From Prevotellaceae bacterium UBA7028 (lineage in GTDB: Bacteria > Bacteroidota > Bacteroidia > Bacteroidales > Bacteroidaceae), in the NCBI GenBank assembly GCA_002494215.1, contig DLBF01000119.1, forward strand, positions 1 to 40,184: a stretch of 40,184 nt of DNA, read 5' to 3'. Positions within the stretch are counted from its first letter, which is position 1; each line of letters starts with the position of its first letter. Below the pieces are notes generated by a model. That model did not search any database. It saw only the letters and a program-made list of their open reading frames with translations, and had not been told where the DNA came from. The position numbers were made by a program, and so were the translations under genes. Shown here in pieces: positions 14,619-24,382 of this stretch.

Positions 14619-16184
14619 ATGCCTATACAGAAGAAGAGGATGTCTCCTCGCCAAAAAATGATAAACCTGATGTACCTGGTACTGATGGCCATGCTGGCAC
14701 TGAACGTATCAAGCGACGTGCTGAATGGTTTCTCTTTGGTGTCGGACAGTCTGAATAAATCTACCCAGAATGCCAGTCATGTAAACAATGACATATACAA
14801 CACCTTCGAGGAGCAGATGAAGAGCAACCCCGCCAAGGTGAAGCAGTGGTATGACAAGGCACAGTATGTGCGCACCATCAGCGACTCCATCTATAATCTG
14901 GCAGAGGAACTGAAAGTAGCTATCGTAAGAGAAAGCGATGGCGAGGACGGAGATGTCAACGACATTAAGAACCGTGAGGACCTGGAGGCCAGCACACAGA
15001 TTATGTTGGCACCCGTGGCAGGTCGTGGTAAAGAGCTCTATAAGGCCATCAACAGCTATCGCGAAAGAATAGTGAAGATGGTAACGGATAAGGAGAAGAA
15101 GGAGATTATCTCAAGCAACCTGAGTACCGAGGTTCCTGCGAAGGGACGTCTGATGGGTAAGAACTGGCAGGAATACATGTTCGAGAACATGCCCACCGCA
15201 GCCGCTGTTACCCTGCTGACTAAACTGCAGAGCGATGTACGTTATGCCGAAGGCGAGGTGCTGCATAACCTTATCAGTAATGTGGACGTTAAGGATATCC
15301 GCGTAAACCAACTGAATGCCTACGTCATTCCCAACTCACAGACAGTAGTTCAGGGTGGACGCTTCAGCGCTCAGATTATCATGGCTGCTGTGGATACCAC
15401 ACGCAGACCTACCATCTACATTGGTGGCCAACCCATAAAGAGCGACAAGGGATTCTACGAGACCGTCTGCACAAAGACGGGCGACTATACGCTGAACGGC
15501 TTTATTGAAATGCTGAACGGAAGCGGAGAGAAGGTAAAGCGTGAATTCTCACAGAAATATACGGTTGTGGCTCCCAGTGCTACCGTAAGTGCCGATATCA
15601 TGAACGTGCTGTATGCCGGATATGACAACCCCATGAGTGTATCAGTGCCTGGTGTACCCAACAACCGCCTGCACGTGACTATGACTGGCGGTACACTGAC
15701 ACAGAAGGGTGACGGACACTACATCGCCAGACCTACCACTCCTGGTGGCGAGGCTGTATTCACCATCTCAGCCCAGAACGAGGGACGTACACAAGAGATG
15801 GGTAAGTTTACCTTCCGTATAAGGAAACTGCCCGACCCAACTGCCTTTATTGCCTATTCTGACGGACAGGGTGGCACTAACCACTTCAAGGGCGGTAGCA
15901 TCAGCAAGCAGATTCTGATGGGCACCGAGGGCATTGGTGCAGCTATCGACGATGGTCTGCTGAACATCACCTTCCGTGTACAAGGCTTCCAGACTGTATT
16001 CTACGATGCAATGGGTAATGCCGTTCCATTCAAGAGCAACGGAGCAAACTTTACCGACCAGCAGAAGAACCAGATAAGAGGCCTGGCACGTGGCAAGCGC
16101 TTCTACATCACAGAAGTTCACGCCATCGGACCTGACGGCATAGAGAGACAACTGGACGGAGCAATGGAAGTGAAAATAAAGTAA
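14619..16184 (+). CDS. gldM: T9SS motor-to-ring protein GldM/PorM
   Basis: 521 aa. GldM is a dimeric inner-membrane protein whose long periplasmic arm spans the periplasm and transmits GldL-driven rotation to the GldK/N ring. The sequence shows a short basic N-terminus (MPIQKKRMSPRQKM), a single membrane helix (about residues 14-33, INLMYLVLMAMLALNVSSDV, a strong family signature), then a helical D1 domain and several beta-sandwich domains (from about residue 225, for example VVQGGRFSAQIIMAAVDT). Length matches the family. It lies 14 bases upstream of gldN, so the two are translated from the same transcript. Confidence 0.95.
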   Translation: MPIQKKRMSPRQKMINLMYLVLMAMLALNVSSDVLNGFSLVSDSLNKSTQNASHVNNDIYNTFEEQMKSNPAKVKQWYDKAQYVRTISDSIYNLAEELKVAIVRESDGEDGDVNDIKNREDLEASTQIMLAPVAGRGKELYKAINSYRERIVKMVTDKEKKEIISSNLSTEVPAKGRLMGKNWQEYMFENMPTAAAVTLLTKLQSDVRYAEGEVLHNLISNVDVKDIRVNQLNAYVIPNSQTVVQGGRFSAQIIMAAVDTTRRPTIYIGGQPIKSDKGFYETVCTKTGDYTLNGFIEMLNGSGEKVKREFSQKYTVVAPSATVSADIMNVLYAGYDNPMSVSVPGVPNNRLHVTMTGGTLTQKGDGHYIARPTTPGGEAVFTISAQNEGRTQEMGKFTFRIRKLPDPTAFIAYSDGQGGTNHFKGGSISKQILMGTEGIGAAIDDGLLNITFRVQGFQTVFYDAMGNAVPFKSNGANFTDQQKNQIRGLARGKRFYITEVHAIGPDGIERQLDGAMEVKIK

Positions 16185-16198
16185 AAAAAATAATAGAT

Positions 16199-17275
16199 AT
16201 GAAACGTACACTAATCATAATAGCAGCTGCCTTGCTGACAGGAAGCATGACATTTGCTCAGCCTGCAAAACGTCGTACTGCATCTGCTGCAAATGGAACA
16301 GCAGCAGCGACTACCACTGCAGCTAAGCAGAGTAATCACGACCGTGCGTCTCTGCAATTCCCTACATCAGCAGAAATGCCTGAGGATGTGGTTTGGAAGC
16401 GCGACATCTACCGTCAGCTCGATCTAATGAAGGATAAGAACGCACCTCTGTACTATCCCGTAGAACCCATGGGCAAGCAGGTGAACCTGTTCACCTATCT
16501 GTTCCGCCTGATTCAGACAGGTCGCGTAACAGCCTATACCTATAAGCTGGATGGTAACGAGTCGTTCGAGGAGAAAGACAAACTCAGTGTAAAGGATTTG
16601 CTGGAGCGTTACAATATCTATTACGAGGAGAAAGACGGAAAAATCGTAGTGGCAGATGCCGATGTTCCCAGTGCCGAAGCTAAACGTTACTATATAAAGG
16701 AAAGCGTTTATCTGGACCAGCGTACAGGAACCTTCAGCACAAAGGTAACTGCCCTCTGTCCCATCCTGATGCGTGGAGCAGACGAATTTAGCACAGATGC
16801 TACACCCTACCCTCTCTTCTGGGTGAAATATGATGATGTGGCTCCCTGGCTGTCTAAACTGCCTATGATGGGAAGCAACCTGAACAACGTATCTAACCTG
16901 ACAGCAGACGATTACTTTACCCTGAACCGCTACGAAGGCAAGATCTACAAAATAAATAACCTGCAGGGTAAGATACTGGCTAACTACTGCGAGACAGACA
17001 GCGCCATGAAGAAGGAGCAGCAGCGCATAGAGAAGCAGATTGTTGATTTCGAGGAAGGTGTCTGGGGACATGAGATTATAGACAGTACCAAGTTAGACAG
17101 CATAGCTCTGGCTGAGGCAGTTGCGCAGAAAGCAAAGAAGTCGGGAAGCACTTGGGGCAAACGCACCAAGACTCCTACAGCAACAAACGCAACACCTGCC
17201 AAGAGTACAGCCGAGGCAAAGAAGGAGTCCGCACCAGCAGCTCCACGTGTCAGCGCCCGCAGACAGAGAAGATAA
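16199..17275 (+). CDS. gldN: T9SS periplasmic ring protein GldN/PorN
   Basis: 358 aa. GldN/PorN is a periplasmic protein that binds GldK/PorK and completes the outer-membrane-associated ring. The signal peptide (MKRTLIIIAAALLTGSMTFA) is followed by an Ala/Thr-rich linker and the conserved family core: DVVWKRDIYRQLDL, NAPLYYPVEP, NLFTYLFRLIQTGRVTAY, and LDQRTGTFSTKVTALCPI. The C-terminus is a low-complexity Ala/Lys/Thr tail (about 315-358). It is the last T9SS gene of the operon, and its stop is 9 bases before the priA start. Confidence 0.95.
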   Translation: MKRTLIIIAAALLTGSMTFAQPAKRRTASAANGTAAATTTAAKQSNHDRASLQFPTSAEMPEDVVWKRDIYRQLDLMKDKNAPLYYPVEPMGKQVNLFTYLFRLIQTGRVTAYTYKLDGNESFEEKDKLSVKDLLERYNIYYEEKDGKIVVADADVPSAEAKRYYIKESVYLDQRTGTFSTKVTALCPILMRGADEFSTDATPYPLFWVKYDDVAPWLSKLPMMGSNLNNVSNLTADDYFTLNRYEGKIYKINNLQGKILANYCETDSAMKKEQQRIEKQIVDFEEGVWGHEIIDSTKLDSIALAEAVAQKAKKSGSTWGKRTKTPTATNATPAKSTAEAKKESAPAAPRVSARRQRR

Positions 17276-17284
17276 GGGGGCATT

Positions 17285-19756
17285 ATGGCACAGTTTGCCG
17301 ATGTCATACTGCCACTACCCTTAGAAGGTACCTTTACATATAGCTTACCCGAGACTTTTGCCAATCTTGTTCAGGTAGGAAGCCGTATTATTGTTCCGTT
17401 TGGAACAACAAAGTTCTACAGTGCCATCGTAGTTAAACTACATGACACTGTTCCTTCTTATAAGACCAAGCCTGCCTTGGAGCTGCTCGACAGTAGTCCC
17501 ATTGTTACAACAGCCCAACTGAAACTATGGAAATGGATAGCGGACTATTATCTGTGTACCATAGGGGATGTCTATAAGGCTGCCCTTCCCAGCGGCATGA
17601 AACTGGAGAGCGAATCCAGTGTGATGTACAATGAGGAATTCATAGCGGATGATACACTAAGCCCGTCGGAAGAAAAAATCATTCAGGCGCTGGAGGAGGA
17701 GACAATGCAATCGTTGTCGTCACTGCAGAAGAAAACAGGTATCAGGAATATCCTGCCCATAGTGAAGCGACTATTGGAGAGGGATGCCATCCGAATAAAG
17801 GAGGAGGTGAAAAGAACGTATAAGCCCCGCTATGCTACATACGTACGAATTACTGAGCCCTACTTCAACGAAGAAAAAATCAACGAAGCCCTTACTCAAC
17901 TGAAACGTTCGGCCAAACAGGCTGAACTACTCCTGAAATATACATCGCTGTCTGGTATATCAGCTGCATTGGCATTACAGAACCAACAACTGCTGAAGGA
18001 AATAACCAGACAGGAACTGATGGAGAGTACTGCTTGTACACCTGGCGTATTGAAAGCACTATGCCAGAAAGGTGTACTGGAGCTCTACCAGAAACCCATC
18101 GGTCGCATCACACAGCAGAACCTACCAACGGAATTGGTAATGCATCCCTTAAGCGAGGATCAGGCACGTGCAAAAGACCAAATAAAAGATTGTTGGAAAC
18201 AACAGGATGTTTGTCTGCTACATGGGGTAACAAGTAGCGGAAAGACAGAAGTCTATATACATCTGATAAAGGAGGTTATAGAGCAAGGGAAACAGGTACT
18301 CTTCATGCTACCGGAGATTGTGCTGACGGCCCAATTGACGGACCGGTTGAAACGTGTCTTCGGAGACCGACTTGGAGTATATCACTCAAGATATCCTGAT
18401 GCAGAGCGTGTTGAAGTCTATCAGAAGATGCTATCCGATGCTCCATACGATATCATTGTGGGAGTCAGAAGCAGCATCTTCCTCCCATTCAAGAAGTTAG
18501 GCCTTCTCATCATCGATGAGGAACACGAAACCAGTTTCAAACAGCAAGACCCTGCCCCGCGCTATCAGGCACGTAACGTAGCACTTGTGATGGCAAAGGC
18601 GGCAAAGGCGAAAACGCTGTTAGGCTCCGCTACGCCAAGTTTGGAATCCTACTATAATGCAGAAACAGGGAAATACGGACTGGTGCGACTGGACAAGAGG
18701 TACGGTAATGTTCAACTTCCACAGATAGAGGTGGTGAACATGCGCGAGATGGCGAGGAAGAAGATGATGAACGGTCCGTTCACCCCACAGCTGATAGAAA
18801 GAGTGAGGGAAGCACTGCAACAGAACAAGCAGGTGATTCTTTTCCAGAACAGACGAGGATATGCTCCTATGATGGAATGCAAGACATGCGGATGGGTACC
18901 TCGTTGTCAGAAGTGTGATGTTAGCCTAACCTTGCATAGGAACATGCGCCAGCTGACCTGTCATTACTGCGGAGCCTCCTACCCTATCCCACAGAAATGT
19001 CCTAACTGCGAGGAGCAGAACCTGATGGGCAAAGGATATGGAACCGAACGCATAGAGGACTGTCTGCAGGCTATCTTCCCCAATGCTAGAATTGCCAGAA
19101 TGGACCTGGACACAACAAGGAGCCGCCAACGATACGAACAGATTATCGCTGACTTCCAACATTACAAGACAGACATTTTGGTCGGAACACAGATGGTGAC
19201 AAAGGGGCTAGACTTTGAGCGCGTGAGTGTGGTGGGCATCTTGAATGCCAGCACTATGCTGTCACAGCCTGATTTCCGAAGCTACGAACATGCCTTCCAG
19301 ATGATGGAGCAGGTTGCTGGCCGAGCAGGCAGAAAGAATGAACAAGGTTATGTTGTACTACAGACACAGGATGTAGAGGCATCTGCCATCAAGCAGGTGG
19401 TGCAACACAGCTATACAGCCATGTACAGGGAACAGATGGAAGAGAGAGGCCTCTTCAACTATCCTCCCTATTGCCGCCTGATATATGTTTACATGAAGCA
19501 CCGAGACGAGCGGGTACTGGAAAGTCTCTCCAGGGATTATGCCAACTTGCTGCAGCAGATATTTGGCCAACGTATATTGGGACCAGACACTCCGCCCATC
19601 GCCAGAGTACAGATGATGTATATCCGCAAGATTATTGTCAAGATAGAACTATCTGCTTCCATAGCAGAAGCACGTAAGCGGTTACGAGACATACAACGCT
19701 ACGTAACCAACCTTCCTCAATATAAATCTGCCATCATCTATTATGATGTAGATTAA
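17285..19756 (+). CDS. priA: Replication restart helicase PriA
   Basis: 823 aa. PriA is a 3'-5' DNA helicase that recognises stalled forks and reloads the replisome. The N-terminal DNA-binding domain begins AQFADVILPLPLEGTFTYSL, a usual PriA opening. Motifs: Walker A GVTSSGKT (residues 314-321), DEEH box (411-414), a zinc-binding cluster of paired cysteines (from about 532, CKTCGWVPRCQKC...CHYCG...CPNC), and helicase motifs VGTQMVTKGLDF and QVAGRAGR. The length is normal. The start codon follows gldN by only 9 bases, with a GGGGG stretch just before it, so it is probably co-transcribed with the T9SS genes although functionally unrelated. Confidence 0.97.
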   Translation: MAQFADVILPLPLEGTFTYSLPETFANLVQVGSRIIVPFGTTKFYSAIVVKLHDTVPSYKTKPALELLDSSPIVTTAQLKLWKWIADYYLCTIGDVYKAALPSGMKLESESSVMYNEEFIADDTLSPSEEKIIQALEEETMQSLSSLQKKTGIRNILPIVKRLLERDAIRIKEEVKRTYKPRYATYVRITEPYFNEEKINEALTQLKRSAKQAELLLKYTSLSGISAALALQNQQLLKEITRQELMESTACTPGVLKALCQKGVLELYQKPIGRITQQNLPTELVMHPLSEDQARAKDQIKDCWKQQDVCLLHGVTSSGKTEVYIHLIKEVIEQGKQVLFMLPEIVLTAQLTDRLKRVFGDRLGVYHSRYPDAERVEVYQKMLSDAPYDIIVGVRSSIFLPFKKLGLLIIDEEHETSFKQQDPAPRYQARNVALVMAKAAKAKTLLGSATPSLESYYNAETGKYGLVRLDKRYGNVQLPQIEVVNMREMARKKMMNGPFTPQLIERVREALQQNKQVILFQNRRGYAPMMECKTCGWVPRCQKCDVSLTLHRNMRQLTCHYCGASYPIPQKCPNCEEQNLMGKGYGTERIEDCLQAIFPNARIARMDLDTTRSRQRYEQIIADFQHYKTDILVGTQMVTKGLDFERVSVVGILNASTMLSQPDFRSYEHAFQMMEQVAGRAGRKNEQGYVVLQTQDVEASAIKQVVQHSYTAMYREQMEERGLFNYPPYCRLIYVYMKHRDERVLESLSRDYANLLQQIFGQRILGPDTPPIARVQMMYIRKIIVKIELSASIAEARKRLRDIQRYVTNLPQYKSAIIYYDVD

Positions 19757-19792
19757 GACCCTCTCTATTCCTCCGTCGCGAATGGGGATTCG

Positions 19793-19867
19793 CTCCCCTT
19801 TGTGGGGTCGCAGCCACATTCAGTGGCTACTCTAAAGCCCCCAGTCGCCCCCTCTAGGGGGAGAACC
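19793..19867. repeat. 58-base repeat (copy 2) and G/C hairpin after priA
   Basis: 19793-19850 is the inverted partner of 10425-10482. It is followed by CCCCC-TCTA-GGGGG (19848-19861) and AGAACCTTTT, the same hairpin as after gldK. This lies between the convergent priA and alpha-galactosidase genes and may serve as a weak terminator for priA. Confidence 0.65.
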
Positions 19868-19869
19868 TT

Positions 19870-22032
19870 TTATCTTGTTAACCTTATTACTTTGCTGGCA
19901 TATTCGCCACGGAAATCGATCTCCACACCTTGTTGCATTAGGAAACGACCTGTGAAGGAACTGCCTTCCCAATGGTCAGCATTACCTTGACGACAGAGCT
20001 CTGTAAGCGTATAGGTGGCATCTGGATCCAAACCAGCAAAGTAGAAACGAGGACGGAAAAAATCAACGTAATGCTCGAATTTGTAAGCATAGAAGATAGC
20101 CTCCTTCTTGTCTTCGCTGACAAACATCTCGCTGCAATAGCCACTTCCCTCGTAGGGAGAAATCAGACGATACAGGTCACCCTGCTGTACAATGGGGCGA
20201 ATGGTCTCCTTGTAAGTCTTGAAGCATGACTGAGCAAACTTCATCTCATCGGCAGAGAGGTCAGAAGGTTTCATCTCCATGCCAAGACGACCCGTCATAG
20301 CAACATCAAAACGGAACTTGAGCGGAAGACGACGACCTGTCTGATGATTAGGGCTGGCACTTACATGCTGGGCCATAGCACAAGCGGGGAAGAACATACT
20401 GGTCCCCCACTGGATGAAAAGACGCTGCTTGGCATCGGTATTGTCGCTTACCCAGAACTCATCAAAGTAAGGCATCAGACCGTAGTTGACACGACCGCCT
20501 CCGCTGGCGCAGCACTGAATGACAAGATCAGGATACTTGGCACGGATGCGTTGTAGGGTCTTAATCAGTCCAAGGTGAAAATCCACATACAGGTGACTCT
20601 GGTTATCGGCACTGAGGTAATGAGAACCGAAGTTCCTGGTCTCCATGTTACAGTCCCATTTAATATAATAGGTATTAGGAGTCTCTGTCATGATATCATC
20701 CACAACCTTAAAGACAAAATCCTGTACAGCAGGATTGCTCATATCCAATACCAATTGGGTACCGCCACGACCGGTACTGGGCTTACGAGTAGGATGACAG
20801 ACAACCCAGTCGGGGTGCTTCTCGTAAAGCTCACTTTTGGTGTTGGTCATCTCGGGTTCAATCCATATACCCCACTTGAGCCCGCGCTCGGCACAGGCCT
20901 GCTCAAGTGCTGGCACACCCTTGGGCAGTTTCTCGGTATCGGTAACCCAATCGCCCAGAGCGCAATCATCTACGGAACGCTTGTACTTGCCGCCAAACCA
21001 ACCGTCATCCATAACAAAGAGTTCTCCGCCCAACTGCTTTACGCCGTCCATCATCTTCTCCATACCATCCTGACTGACATTCAGATAGACACCTTCCCAC
21101 GAGTTAAGAAGCGTCTTGCGCAAAGCCGTTCCGTTATGAACCATGTTGTTCTTCCTCGCCCAACGATGGAAACTTCGGCTAGCACCGCCCAATCCCTCAT
21201 TACTATAGGTAAGAGCAAGGACAGGAGTTGTGAAGGACTCACCCTTCTTGAGCGTATATTGTGAGTTGGTATCGTCGATACCTGCGACGAAACGGTGAAT
21301 CTTCTTTCCCTGGGTATCGATGGTCATACGGAAGTTACCACTCCAGCAGAGAGCTGCGCCTACCACACGCCCGTAATTCTCCTGGGGCTTACCGTCTAGG
21401 GAAATCATCAGGTTGGGACGGTTCATATAGGCATTCTTGGTTCCGGTGAGGTCATGAATCTCGAAAACACCAGGCTTCAGTGGTTCCTCAGTTACCTGTG
21501 CCTCGGCTCCCCAAGAACCGTGCTCATGCTGTACCCATACATTGCCCTGACGGACGGGAAGGAAGGCACTGGCATATTTAATGAGGCTGACAGGTTTCTT
21601 CTCATTGTTACGGATAACAGTCCAGGTCTCAATTACATCACAGTTATCGAAGGTGCGATAACATACATCTACCAGAAAATCATACACCCTATCCTTCATG
21701 GTAATGGTATAAACCGTGGCATTCCCCTCTGTGGATACCGCATCATGCTGGTACACCAGTTCGGTGGACATGTTGCCGTCAGCATGACGGACACTGAGTG
21801 CTGTAATGTCATAATTTCCTAAGCCGAAGGCGGGATATGCTTCCTCCCAGAGACTATAGGCACGATATACCTGCCGGGCATCATCTACCCGTTCGCCATA
21901 ATAACTGACATGCAGGGGCTGACCCTGCTCTGCCTTTAAAAGCAATGTGGTACTGGGTGAATTTACATAGATGTCCTTTCCGAAACACATGGCAGCGGCA
22001 AATAAGGACAGAGTGGATAGTAGTTTCCTCAT
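19870..22032 (-). CDS. Alpha-galactosidase, glycoside hydrolase family 36
   Basis: 720 aa. Predicted exported enzyme that removes terminal alpha-linked galactose from oligosaccharides of the raffinose or galactomannan type. A signal peptide (MRKLLSTLSLFAAAMCFGKD) is followed by an N-terminal beta-sandwich and a GH36/clan D barrel. Diagnostic motifs: VMDDGWFGG, WGIWIEPEM, YIKWDCN with the presumed nucleophile Asp460, CASGGGR, and WVSDNTD with the presumed acid/base Asp530. The spacing of the two aspartates (70 residues) fits GH36. Its 3' end faces priA. It lies downstream of a FAS1 lipoprotein gene, but a strong terminator separates them, so it may depend on read-through or a weak promoter that I cannot see. 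Confidence 0.93.
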   Translation of the reverse strand: MRKLLSTLSLFAAAMCFGKDIYVNSPSTTLLLKAEQGQPLHVSYYGERVDDARQVYRAYSLWEEAYPAFGLGNYDITALSVRHADGNMSTELVYQHDAVSTEGNATVYTITMKDRVYDFLVDVCYRTFDNCDVIETWTVIRNNEKKPVSLIKYASAFLPVRQGNVWVQHEHGSWGAEAQVTEEPLKPGVFEIHDLTGTKNAYMNRPNLMISLDGKPQENYGRVVGAALCWSGNFRMTIDTQGKKIHRFVAGIDDTNSQYTLKKGESFTTPVLALTYSNEGLGGASRSFHRWARKNNMVHNGTALRKTLLNSWEGVYLNVSQDGMEKMMDGVKQLGGELFVMDDGWFGGKYKRSVDDCALGDWVTDTEKLPKGVPALEQACAERGLKWGIWIEPEMTNTKSELYEKHPDWVVCHPTRKPSTGRGGTQLVLDMSNPAVQDFVFKVVDDIMTETPNTYYIKWDCNMETRNFGSHYLSADNQSHLYVDFHLGLIKTLQRIRAKYPDLVIQCCASGGGRVNYGLMPYFDEFWVSDNTDAKQRLFIQWGTSMFFPACAMAQHVSASPNHQTGRRLPLKFRFDVAMTGRLGMEMKPSDLSADEMKFAQSCFKTYKETIRPIVQQGDLYRLISPYEGSGYCSEMFVSEDKKEAIFYAYKFEHYVDFFRPRFYFAGLDPDATYTLTELCRQGNADHWEGSSFTGRFLMQQGVEIDFRGEYASKVIRLTR

Positions 22033-22070
22033 GATTATAATAATAGCTGAAATAGTGGTAATAGTGAAGT

Positions 22071-22107
22071 AAAAAAAAGTTTTGCCGAGCTATTAACTCG
22101 GCAAAAC
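22071..22107 (-). terminator. Strong terminator between FAS1 gene and alpha-galactosidase
   Basis: Minus-strand stem GTTTTGCCGAG/CTCGGCAAAAC (11 bp, no mismatch, 7-base loop) followed by eight T. It starts 7 bases after the stop codon of the FAS1 lipoprotein gene and ends 38 bases before the alpha-galactosidase start. Confidence 0.92.
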
Positions 22108-22114
22108 TATGTTG

Positions 22115-24274
22115 TTACCAAACATCCTCGGGGTTGTTGGGGTTATCGTAAATCTCCTTCGGACACCACTCGAAGTAATCAAGGTACAACTCCAACTTGG
22201 GATTATCAAGTACTGACTTGAAACGCAGGTAGTATGTCTTCTTGGGATCCAATGTCTGACGAACCAAGATATGGCGCTTCTGACGTGAGTCGTCACGAGC
22301 TGTCCATGAAGTATTACTCTCGTGCACCTCATGACGGCCAGCCTTCATCAAACCATGGTTTCTTAATTTGTGATCAATCTCAATAATCTGATCTTCGTCA
22401 TCACGATCTTCATCCGTCAAGTCAGCCCAAGATGCGCCTTCGCCACCATAAGTTGTAGCAATACCTTCAGCCATATTGACAGGAATACCAGCAGCAGGAA
22501 GATTACCTGGATCTGAGCCAAAATATACCTGTACAATTCCACGGGCAGGAGTAGCAAGCACTTTGTAACGAAGTTCATACGTGCCACGCTTGGGAACGGG
22601 AGGTAAAGTGAATAAAATATCAAAATGACCAAAGGCCTTATCCTCGTCCTGACAATAGTTTGCCCAATTTATCTTGTATCCGTTGTAGTGAATGAAATGA
22701 GTGTCTTCATTAAGAATACTCATATTACTAAAGTACTGATAGACATTATCCTGTGGTATATATACATGCTGATACTTACCCTCGCTGGAGTCTGCACGAC
22801 GAATGCCGTTTGTAATGGCCTCAGGGAACATGGCAAAGAGGTCAAAGCGGATACGTTCCTTTCCCAGGTTATCACGTACAGCATCTGTGTAAGCCAGTGG
22901 CGTAGAGAGGGGATAAATACAAGCGTTTGTGATATCATTTACTACGGCTTTTTCACTCTCGGCATCTACGTAAACACCAATCTTATCTGCATCACAGGAT
23001 AGTTCATGCCCTGTTCCTTTAATACCATTATCCAAAACGGGGAATCGGTTGATGTAAACGCCATTACTTTCTTTACTCTCAAAGAGCTTCATCAAGCGGC
23101 GTCCGCCTTCGCCCATGGTACAGTACCATTCATAAACAGGAATGGAATAAACTTTAGGACGAGAAACCGTGTATCCTACCTCATTACAATGGTAAACCAA
23201 TTTGTTGGCAGGGATACGCATGGGAAGTATATGGTAGGTCACCCATCTGTTGAGGATATTTTCAGATGAGCGATAATTGTTGTCTGTTTTATTTACGTCT
23301 TCAGAAAAATACATCTTCTTATTCTGAATCCATTGTACCAGCTGCTCCAAAGCATCAGGAGCTGCAGGGTCGATACCCTGTGACTGCCAGTACTCATCAG
23401 TCTCGGCAAAGATGGTAAAACCATACTTGCGGTGCTCAGGTGCGTGTGCATCAGGGTCGCTATTAGCGGACTTGTCACCGCCAGCCTGTTTCTGATAGTC
23501 CTTCATATCAGGAATCTCACCCCTTAGGTACTTCATCTCATACTCTTCATCACGAACCTTGCTAAGTGTATCCAACAAACCACATGCCTGAATGACACGT
23601 GCCATAAGCAGATAACCCTCAGTTCTGTTGTTCAAAATTTCCTGTAGGTATGTTGCACAAGACTCATCCTTGGGAGCAATAACCTTATGGAGCTGATTCA
23701 CATATCCGTTAATAACCGGAATATCATAGTTGACAGGGTCAATGGGACAGATTTTGTTTACACAAACACTGTCTGGTTTCTTGGGATCAGGGACATTAAT
23801 TGTCAGTCGATGGTCATTAAGTGTGGGAAGAGGCAATTCAATACCTTTCTCCACCTGGTCAATAGAATAACGCTGGTCTTCTCTGTCATATCCGTCGATA
23901 ATGCTATTCTTTATAATCACAGCACGAATAGAGTCCAACTTGACTGAATCCGTAAAGGAATCCCATGATGGTTCTGTTATCAATCCTTGTTCAACAAGAT
24001 CCTGCAGATATTCATCTATAGCATCGTTGGTAATTGCAAAAACCGTGTAGTTTCCACGAGCTGTCAACAACTGATAAACAGTTGATGTCTCCTTATGAGG
24101 GTTTATAGGCACCTTCTTCAGGATATCAACATACTGTGAGTACACAGGCTGAGACTCAAGATAACTGGCTATAGTATGATACTTAAACACGTATCTTGAT
24201 GAAGTATCAACTTGCTCAGAACATGAGCAAACCATCAATAGCAATGCGGTAAGAGAGAAAAACAGCTTTCTCAT
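22115..24274 (-). CDS. FAS1 (fasciclin) domain lipoprotein, copy 1
   Basis: 719 aa. Predicted surface-exposed or periplasmic lipoprotein. The signal peptide ends in a lipobox region (LLLMVCSC). Two FAS1 domains are visible. The first (about residues 30-200) contains NYTVFAITNDAIDEYL and closes with VINGYVNQLHKVIAP. The second (about 215-375) contains YGFTIFAETDEYW and WVTYHILPMRIP. A C-terminal beta-rich region (about 380-719) has PPVPKRGTYELRYKV and ends IYDNPNNPEDVW. The protein is a full-length paralogue of the gene at 35324-37435. FAS1 domains mediate adhesion to proteins or glycans in other organisms, and in Bacteroidota such proteins often accompany SusC/D systems, but no susC/D is in this window. 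Exact role unknown. Confidence 0.88.
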   Translation of the reverse strand: MRKLFFSLTALLLMVCSCSEQVDTSSRYVFKYHTIASYLESQPVYSQYVDILKKVPINPHKETSTVYQLLTARGNYTVFAITNDAIDEYLQDLVEQGLITEPSWDSFTDSVKLDSIRAVIIKNSIIDGYDREDQRYSIDQVEKGIELPLPTLNDHRLTINVPDPKKPDSVCVNKICPIDPVNYDIPVINGYVNQLHKVIAPKDESCATYLQEILNNRTEGYLLMARVIQACGLLDTLSKVRDEEYEMKYLRGEIPDMKDYQKQAGGDKSANSDPDAHAPEHRKYGFTIFAETDEYWQSQGIDPAAPDALEQLVQWIQNKKMYFSEDVNKTDNNYRSSENILNRWVTYHILPMRIPANKLVYHCNEVGYTVSRPKVYSIPVYEWYCTMGEGGRRLMKLFESKESNGVYINRFPVLDNGIKGTGHELSCDADKIGVYVDAESEKAVVNDITNACIYPLSTPLAYTDAVRDNLGKERIRFDLFAMFPEAITNGIRRADSSEGKYQHVYIPQDNVYQYFSNMSILNEDTHFIHYNGYKINWANYCQDEDKAFGHFDILFTLPPVPKRGTYELRYKVLATPARGIVQVYFGSDPGNLPAAGIPVNMAEGIATTYGGEGASWADLTDEDRDDEDQIIEIDHKLRNHGLMKAGRHEVHESNTSWTARDDSRQKRHILVRQTLDPKKTYYLRFKSVLDNPKLELYLDYFEWCPKEIYDNPNNPEDVW

Positions 24275-24311
24275 AATTCTTTAAACTTTTTATTATCCTT
24301 TTAACTTAATT

Positions 24312-24352
24312 ATTCTCCTGACCTGATAGCCGAAGCTCCAGGCCAGGAGAAT
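24312..24352 (-). terminator. Long intergenic hairpin with UUCG loop
   Basis: ATTCTCCTG...CAGGAGAAT arms continue into an inner stem closed by AGC-UUCG-GCU on the minus-strand RNA. No strong T run follows. It sits between the dockerin-protein stop (24383) and the FAS1 start (24274). It is either a factor-dependent terminator, a processing or stability hairpin, or an attenuator. Confidence 0.6.
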
Positions 24353-24382
24353 TTATAGAGATCTTTTTACATTACATTAGTA

